DNA from: Acidobacteriota bacterium
GTDB lineage: Bacteria; Acidobacteriota; Blastocatellia; RBC074
Assembly: GCA_013140935.1 (NCBI GenBank)
Contig: JABFSD010000104.1
Location: 1 to 5,517, forward strand
Direction of reading: 5' to 3'
DNA length: 5,517 bases
Positions 5,008 to 5,517 of this stretch are shown piece by piece. Positions within the stretch are counted from its first letter, which is position 1; the number at the start of each line of letters is the position of its first letter. Position numbers and translations under genes: made by a program. The notes under the pieces are model-generated. The model did not search any database and had not been told where the DNA came from. It was given only the letters and a program-made list of their open reading frames with translations.

Positions 5008-5517
5008 ATGTCAGCTAACGACAAGCAACTCACGCCGATGTTGCGTCAATATCACGAAATCAAAAAACAGCATCCGGGTTCGTTGCTGTTCTTTCGGATG
5101 GGAGATTTTTACGAACTGTTTTTTGACGATGCGCTGATCGGGGCGCGCGAGATGGAAATCACGCTGACTGCGCGGCATAAGGAAAAGGGGCAGCCGATTC
5201 CGATGTGCGGGATTCCCTATCACGCGGTGACGAATTACATCACGAAATTGGTGCGCAAAGGTTTTCGCATTGCCATTTGCGAACAAGCCGAAGCCGCGCA
5301 AGGCAGCAAGCTGGTACGGCGTGAGGTGGTGCGAGTCATCACGCCGGGTACGGCGCTCGAAAATCAGTTGCTGGAGTCGAAAGAAAACAGCTATCTGGCG
5401 GCGGTTTGCGGAGCGGGCGAAGGGATGGGTTTGGCGTTTATTGACCTTTCTACGGGAGAATTTCTAGCGACCCAGTTTACCGGTGAAACAGCGTGGGAAC
5501 GGGCCCAAGAGCAAATT
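5008..5517 (+). CDS. mutS: DNA mismatch repair protein MutS, N-terminal part (cut by window edge)
   Basis: MutS recognises mismatches and small loops in newly copied DNA and, with ATP, recruits MutL. Only 170 codons of an expected 850-900 are in the window. The mismatch-reading domain I is complete (about residues 8-120): it begins TPMLRQYHEIKKQHPG, and the mismatch-wedging motif Phe-x-Glu is present in GDFYELFF as Phe34-Tyr35-Glu36 (F36/E38 in E. coli). MCGIPYHA and the run FRIAICEQAEAA...REVVRVITPGT follow, as in MutS1. The Phe-x-Glu motif separates it from MutS2 and from MutS homologues that do not recognise mismatches. Connector domain II begins at about 128 (SYLAAVCGAG...LAFIDLSTGEF). 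The clamp and ATPase domains lie beyond the window. It is transcribed divergently from tsaB across a 111-base gap. Confidence 0.97.
   Translation, partial: MSANDKQLTPMLRQYHEIKKQHPGSLLFFRMGDFYELFFDDALIGAREMEITLTARHKEKGQPIPMCGIPYHAVTNYITKLVRKGFRIAICEQAEAAQGSKLVRREVVRVITPGTALENQLLESKENSYLAAVCGAGEGMGLAFIDLSTGEFLATQFTGETAWERAQEQI

Noticed and set aside
5011..5301. 96-codon minus-strand frame at the mutS start
   Set aside because: It is antisense to the clearly identified mutS domain I and is a shadow frame.
1..5517. Defence system, mobile element or biosynthetic cluster
   Set aside because: All recognisable genes are core cellular functions; there is no transposase, integrase, toxin-antitoxin pair, CRISPR repeat or attachment-site pattern. 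The one unknown protein is not enough to claim a system.

Overview
This is a compact, chromosomal, housekeeping-type bacterial window with seven protein genes. There is no rRNA, tRNA, CRISPR array or insertion sequence that I can see. The products (GMP synthase, type-II phosphatidylserine synthase, TsaB, RimI, MutS, a DUF465/YdcH-like protein) point to a Gram-negative-type bacterium of moderate GC content. The style of the proteins and gene order would fit Acidobacteriota (for example Blastocatellia), but that is an impression, not something the sequence proves.

Layout. Six genes lie on the minus strand and one on the plus strand. Reading leftward from about position 4930: tsaB (4213-4896) and rimI (3749-4210) are two bases apart and form an operon. 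A 183-base gap follows, holding a hairpin over the rimI stop and a sigma70-like promoter. That promoter reads into a small DUF465/YdcH-like gene (3309-3551), whose transcript ends at a strong intrinsic terminator (3221-3258). Then come pssA (2290-3171) and, 31 bases after it, an unrecognised 270-residue protein made of two copies of one domain (1446-2258). Finally guaA begins with GTG at 1337 and runs off the left edge, lacking its last roughly 70-80 codons. On the right, mutS starts at 5008 on the plus strand and runs off the right edge after 170 codons.

How the genes relate. TsaB (scaffold for the tRNA t6A37 modification) and RimI (N-acetyltransferase of ribosomal protein S18) act on the translation machinery and are neighbours in many bacteria. 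MutS (mismatch repair) is transcribed divergently from tsaB, and the two predicted promoters share one -10 region. PssA makes phosphatidylserine for phosphatidylethanolamine synthesis, and GuaA makes GMP. The duplicated-domain protein between them has no obvious link to either pathway.

I found no clear new defence, mobile or biosynthetic system. The items most worth a second look are the duplicated-domain protein, the overlapping tsaB/mutS promoters, and several inverted repeats placed at control points (pssA leader, rimI stop). Two starts (tsaB and the unknown gene) are placed at internal ATG codons rather than the longer TTG options.
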